Origin: Lichenibacterium dinghuense
Lineage (GTDB): Bacteria; Pseudomonadota; Alphaproteobacteria; Rhizobiales; Beijerinckiaceae
DNA: 52,104 bases
NCBI RefSeq assembly: GCF_021730615.1
Contig: NZ_JAJLMN010000005.1
Span: forward strand, 1-52,104
Direction: 5' to 3'
Shown one piece after another: positions 49,374 to 52,104 of the stretch (position 1 is its first letter; every line of letters starts with the position of its first letter). Below the pieces are notes generated by a model that was given only the letters and a program-made list of their open reading frames with translations, was not told the DNA's origin and did no database searches. The translations under genes were made by a program, and so were the position numbers.

Positions 49374-51263
49374 TCAGCGCAGATGCGGTGGGGTATAGGC
49401 CTGCTGGATCACGCGGAGGCCCTCCATCCGCTCTTGGGAGTAGCTGCCGGCGTCGAGCCCGGAGAACACCTGCTTGGCCCCTTCCCAGTCTCCCTTGTTG
49501 TACATGGCCCAGCCCCGGACGACAGTCAGCCCGCGCGGCTCGGCGCGTTTCTGCCGGCGCTGCTCGAGCAGCGCGACGGCCTGGTCGTACTGGCCCGCGT
49601 TGTAGACCTTGACGATGTCGTCGGCGCTGCGGTCCCATCCGTCGCCCTTCGGCGCTGCCCGGCGGGCACTCGCCCTCGCGACCGCAACGCGCTTGCCGGA
49701 TCCGCGGTGCGCCTGCACGGCGACGCGCGCAGCCGGGTGCGAGGCCTGTCGTGGTCGCATCAGGCTTTCGAGCTCCGCGATGCTGGGGTAGGTCTCGCGG
49801 TATTGTTCGATGCGCGCGGCGTAGTCGCGGTCGTGGCGCAAGCGGTGGGCCGACACGACGAGCCCGATCGCGGCCGACTCGTTCGCCTGCCAGTCCGCGG
49901 ACTTGCGGAACCAGCCCTCGGCCTTGGCGACGTCGCCGCTCTTGTAGCTATACCAGCCGAGCGCCTGGGCGCCATCGGACGATTTCAGGGTGTCCGTGGC
50001 CGCCATAGCGGCGCTCACCTCGTCGCGGGTGAGGGGCGTGGCCTTCGGGTCCGACATGGCGAGCGCCGCGACCTCCACCATCAGCTTACGATTGAGTGGA
50101 TCGAGATCCGCATACTGGAAGGCCAGCCTGGTCGCCTCGGGGATCTGGCCCGCGTCGCGCAGCGCGAGCACGAGCCCCTCGGCGGCCTTGGCGTCAGGGC
50201 CGGTCGCCAGCGCGGCGCGGAACCACCGGATCGCGCCGTCGTAATCCTTGCGCGACCGGGCGTACCAGCCGAGCAGCGCGGCATCCGCCCGGCCGCCGGG
50301 GCTCGCCGCGCTGGCCGTCACGGCCGCGATCTCGTCCGGGGTCGGCTGAGTCGGCACGGTGCCGGCGGTCGCCGCGCCGATCGTCTTGCGCATGAGGTCG
50401 AGCCGCACCTGATCGAATTCGCCGCGCCCGTCGGCCGAGCGACGCCCGAGTGCGATGAGACCATCGAGGCCCCCCGGCGCGGTCAGCAGCAGGCTCGCCT
50501 TCTGCACCGTCGCGAGCCGAACGTCGGCCGCCGCGCAGGTGGTGAGGACGTAGCGGTAGGCCGCGACCGCGCGGGCCTCATCGCCCGTGCGCACCAAGGC
50601 CTCTGCGGTCCGCCACAGGGCATCGACATCGTCGCAGGTGAGAAGCGACGGGTTCGTCGACGCCGTCGCGATCACGTCGGTCCACCGATGCCCGTCCGAC
50701 GCCGCGATCACCGTCGCGCGGGCCTCGCCGAGCGCGATCTTGTTGGCGAGGTCGCTCGTCGGCTGCCACTCCGGCTTGTCGCGGCGGATGTCGTCCATCT
50801 TCGCCCGCAGTGCGGCGAAGTCGCGGCGGGCGAGAAGATCCCACAGCGGCTGCTCGTCGATACCGCTCCCGACTTCCGAGAACAGGTCCTGCGGGGGCTC
50901 CCAATCGGGGTGCTTCGAGCGGATCAGCCTGATCTCGGCCGACACCCGCCCGAGGTCGTTCTGCGCCGCAAAATAGCGCAGGGCGTCGAGGTCGATCGCA
51001 TCCTTGCGGGGCGCCGTCGCCTCGGTGGGTGCGGCGGGTTTCGGTGCGTCGAGGACGAAGGGGGCGACGGCCGGTGCCGATGTCGGTGCGACCCTGGTCG
51101 GGACGGCAGCGCGGAGCGGCTTCGGCTCGGCCGGACGGGCGTCCTCGAAGATCGGGGCGGGCGCGGCGTCGTTCCCGACGGAGGCGTAGCCCGCCTCCGT
51201 GCGCACCACGACCGTCAGGGCGACCGCTGCACAGGTCAGGAGGAGGGTCGTCTTCACAGGCAT
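49374..51263 (-). CDS. Periplasmic TPR protein of the cellulose operon
   Basis: 629 aa. Signal-like N-terminus (KTTLLLTCAAVALTVVVRTE), Pro/Ala-rich linker (about 35-80), then helical TPR-type repeats to the end (ALLGWYARSRKDYDGAIRWF, ALGWYSYKSGDVAKAEGWFR, VVRGWAMYNKGDWEGAKQVF). A basic Ala/Arg segment (about 510-545) interrupts the array. It occupies the place of BcsC but lacks the outer-membrane beta-barrel, so another porin or a different export route must exist. Likely a periplasmic scaffold of the synthase. Overlaps bcsZ by 10 bp; last gene of the operon. Confidence 0.8.
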   Translation of the reverse strand: MPVKTTLLLTCAAVALTVVVRTEAGYASVGNDAAPAPIFEDARPAEPKPLRAAVPTRVAPTSAPAVAPFVLDAPKPAAPTEATAPRKDAIDLDALRYFAAQNDLGRVSAEIRLIRSKHPDWEPPQDLFSEVGSGIDEQPLWDLLARRDFAALRAKMDDIRRDKPEWQPTSDLANKIALGEARATVIAASDGHRWTDVIATASTNPSLLTCDDVDALWRTAEALVRTGDEARAVAAYRYVLTTCAAADVRLATVQKASLLLTAPGGLDGLIALGRRSADGRGEFDQVRLDLMRKTIGAATAGTVPTQPTPDEIAAVTASAASPGGRADAALLGWYARSRKDYDGAIRWFRAALATGPDAKAAEGLVLALRDAGQIPEATRLAFQYADLDPLNRKLMVEVAALAMSDPKATPLTRDEVSAAMAATDTLKSSDGAQALGWYSYKSGDVAKAEGWFRKSADWQANESAAIGLVVSAHRLRHDRDYAARIEQYRETYPSIAELESLMRPRQASHPAARVAVQAHRGSGKRVAVARASARRAAPKGDGWDRSADDIVKVYNAGQYDQAVALLEQRRQKRAEPRGLTVVRGWAMYNKGDWEGAKQVFSGLDAGSYSQERMEGLRVIQQAYTPPHLR

Positions 51264-52104
51264 CGCGGGTACCTTTCCTGGATGATGGAGAGGGACAGGA
51301 GGCGGAGCGTTTCGGGATAGTAGAGGGTGTCACGCGCCGTCATGAGATCGGGCGGCACCGTTTCGCCCCGCGCCGCGCAGCGGGCGAGGGCGAAGATCGC
51401 GCGGTACCCGACGCCGCCCATCGACGAGCCCGAGGCCCCCGTCGACACTTCGATCACGCTCGGATCGGAGGCCGGGGAGAAGCGGGCGAAGGCGGACAGC
51501 AGGGGCGGGGGCGCGTCACCATCCCAGGCGAGGTAGAGCGGGATCCGGATCGCGTCGTAGCCGAAGGTTGCCGGGAAGCCGTGCGCGGGCGCCGGCATCG
51601 CGCCGGCGACCGACACCCAGTCGGCCGGCAGGCCGAGCGGCCCGAACCGAGCGACGTCGAGGAGCTTGAAGCCGCTCGCGCGCAGCCCACCCCAGGGGCT
51701 TTTCGGCCACAGGGCCGCGAAGTCGCGGAACGCCGGAAAGATCCAGTAGGACAGGTTGACGACCGGACCGCCGGGCTGGTCCGCGGGACCGAAGCCCGCG
51801 GCGGCGGGCAGGAGGACCGGTCCGAGCGCGTTCGGACGAACGGCCGCAGCCGCGACGGCATCGGCGATGCGGCGCGCTTCGACCCCGTAGTCCGCACGGT
51901 TGAAACGTTGCGCCGCCTCGGCCAGCGCCCAGGCGATGAGGACGTCGCCGTCCGTGGCGTCGTTCCGGTCAGCGACGACGGCCCGCCCCGGCTCCCACTT
52001 CCAGGCGAACAGGCCGTCGTGGCGAACCCCGAGATGATCCGAGGTCCAGCGCCAGATCAGCGCGAAGCAGTCCGGATCGTCGGCCGCGAGCGCGAGGAGG
52101 AGGC
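51254..52104 (-). CDS. bcsZ: Cellulase BcsZ (GH8), C-terminal part
   Basis: Remaining 283 residues of the gene that starts at 328, entering from position 52104. Continues the GH8 (alpha/alpha)6 barrel: ALIWRWTSDHL, DRNDATDGDVLIAWALAEAA, FGYDAIRIPLYLAWDG (the Asp equals the proposed catalytic base of BcsZ), and ASGSSMGGVGYRAIFAL. 328 + 851 bp = 393 codons exactly, so the window ends are contiguous. In the family BcsZ trims nascent cellulose in the periplasm and tunes biofilm formation. Confidence 0.92.
   Translation of the reverse strand, partial: LLLALAADDPDCFALIWRWTSDHLGVRHDGLFAWKWEPGRAVVADRNDATDGDVLIAWALAEAAQRFNRADYGVEARRIADAVAAAAVRPNALGPVLLPAAAGFGPADQPGGPVVNLSYWIFPAFRDFAALWPKSPWGGLRASGFKLLDVARFGPLGLPADWVSVAGAMPAPAHGFPATFGYDAIRIPLYLAWDGDAPPPLLSAFARFSPASDPSVIEVSTGASGSSMGGVGYRAIFALARCAARGETVPPDLMTARDTLYYPETLRLLSLSIIQERYPRCL

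Noticed and set aside
49326-51320. 664-aa plus-strand ORF
   Set aside because: Antisense to the TPR gene, which has signal peptide, TPR repeats and operon position.
1-52104. rRNA or tRNA genes
   Set aside because: No cloverleaf with CCA-type end or conserved T-loop, and no rRNA signature, was noticed on either strand.

Overview
This window reads as a complete circular replicon, a plasmid of 52,104 bp opened inside a gene. The minus-strand ORF that starts at 328 and runs off position 1 is the N-terminal part of a GH8 endoglucanase (BcsZ). The minus-strand ORF that enters at 52104 and stops at 51254 is its C-terminal part. Joined across the ends they give one uninterrupted 1,179-bp frame (393 codons). 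High GC, the IS types and many small proteins of familiar style suggest an alphaproteobacterium near Methylobacterium/Methylorubrum (inference from memory; no search was run).

Layout. (1) 49374-52104 joined to 1-4822, minus strand: a compact cellulose operon bcsA-bcsB-bcsZ-TPR. It lies between serine recombinase genes: a related pair in opposite orientation (5137-5820 and 47250-47903) and a third resolvase at 48380-48955 with a res-like upstream region. (2) 5.9-12 kb: DUF6894-type gene, IS630, HTH gene, secreted and small membrane proteins, a Cys-rich copper-storage-type protein, and an IS5-type element inserted in an sRNA-like repeat. (3) 12-18 kb, plus strand: PilZ-like protein, HD-GYP phosphodiesterase, three coiled-coil proteins and a secreted FAS1 protein. 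(4) 18-21.6 kb: a four-gene minus-strand operon whose first gene is split by an IS21 element. (5) 21.8-25 kb: an intact copy of the sRNA-like repeat, a secreted protein and a PAS/GAF HWE-type histidine kinase. (6) 25-30.4 kb, plasmid maintenance: BrnT/BrnA toxin-antitoxin, a candidate replication initiator, ParA with a ribbon-helix-helix partner, and a SWIB protein. (7) 30.5-36.4 kb: a run of about 14 minus-strand genes, many overlapping by 4 bp, rich in small HTH paralogues and including one polytopic membrane protein. (8) 36.5-42.7 kb: gene fragments, a cold-shock domain protein and a RuvC-like/phage-type gene set broken by an IS66 element. (9) 42.9-47 kb: GGDEF protein, DUF6894-like gene, Crp/Fnr regulator and a decayed IS630.

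How the parts may work together. BcsA carries a C-terminal PilZ domain, so cellulose synthesis should respond to c-di-GMP. The plasmid also encodes a GGDEF protein (synthesis), an HD-GYP protein (breakdown), another PilZ-like protein, a FAS1 adhesin-like protein and a sensor kinase. It therefore looks like a transferable surface/biofilm trait with its own second-messenger control. I see no relaxase, coupling protein or type IV secretion genes, so it is probably not self-transmissible. IS insertions with intact target duplications (IS21, IS66, IS5) point to recent rearrangement.
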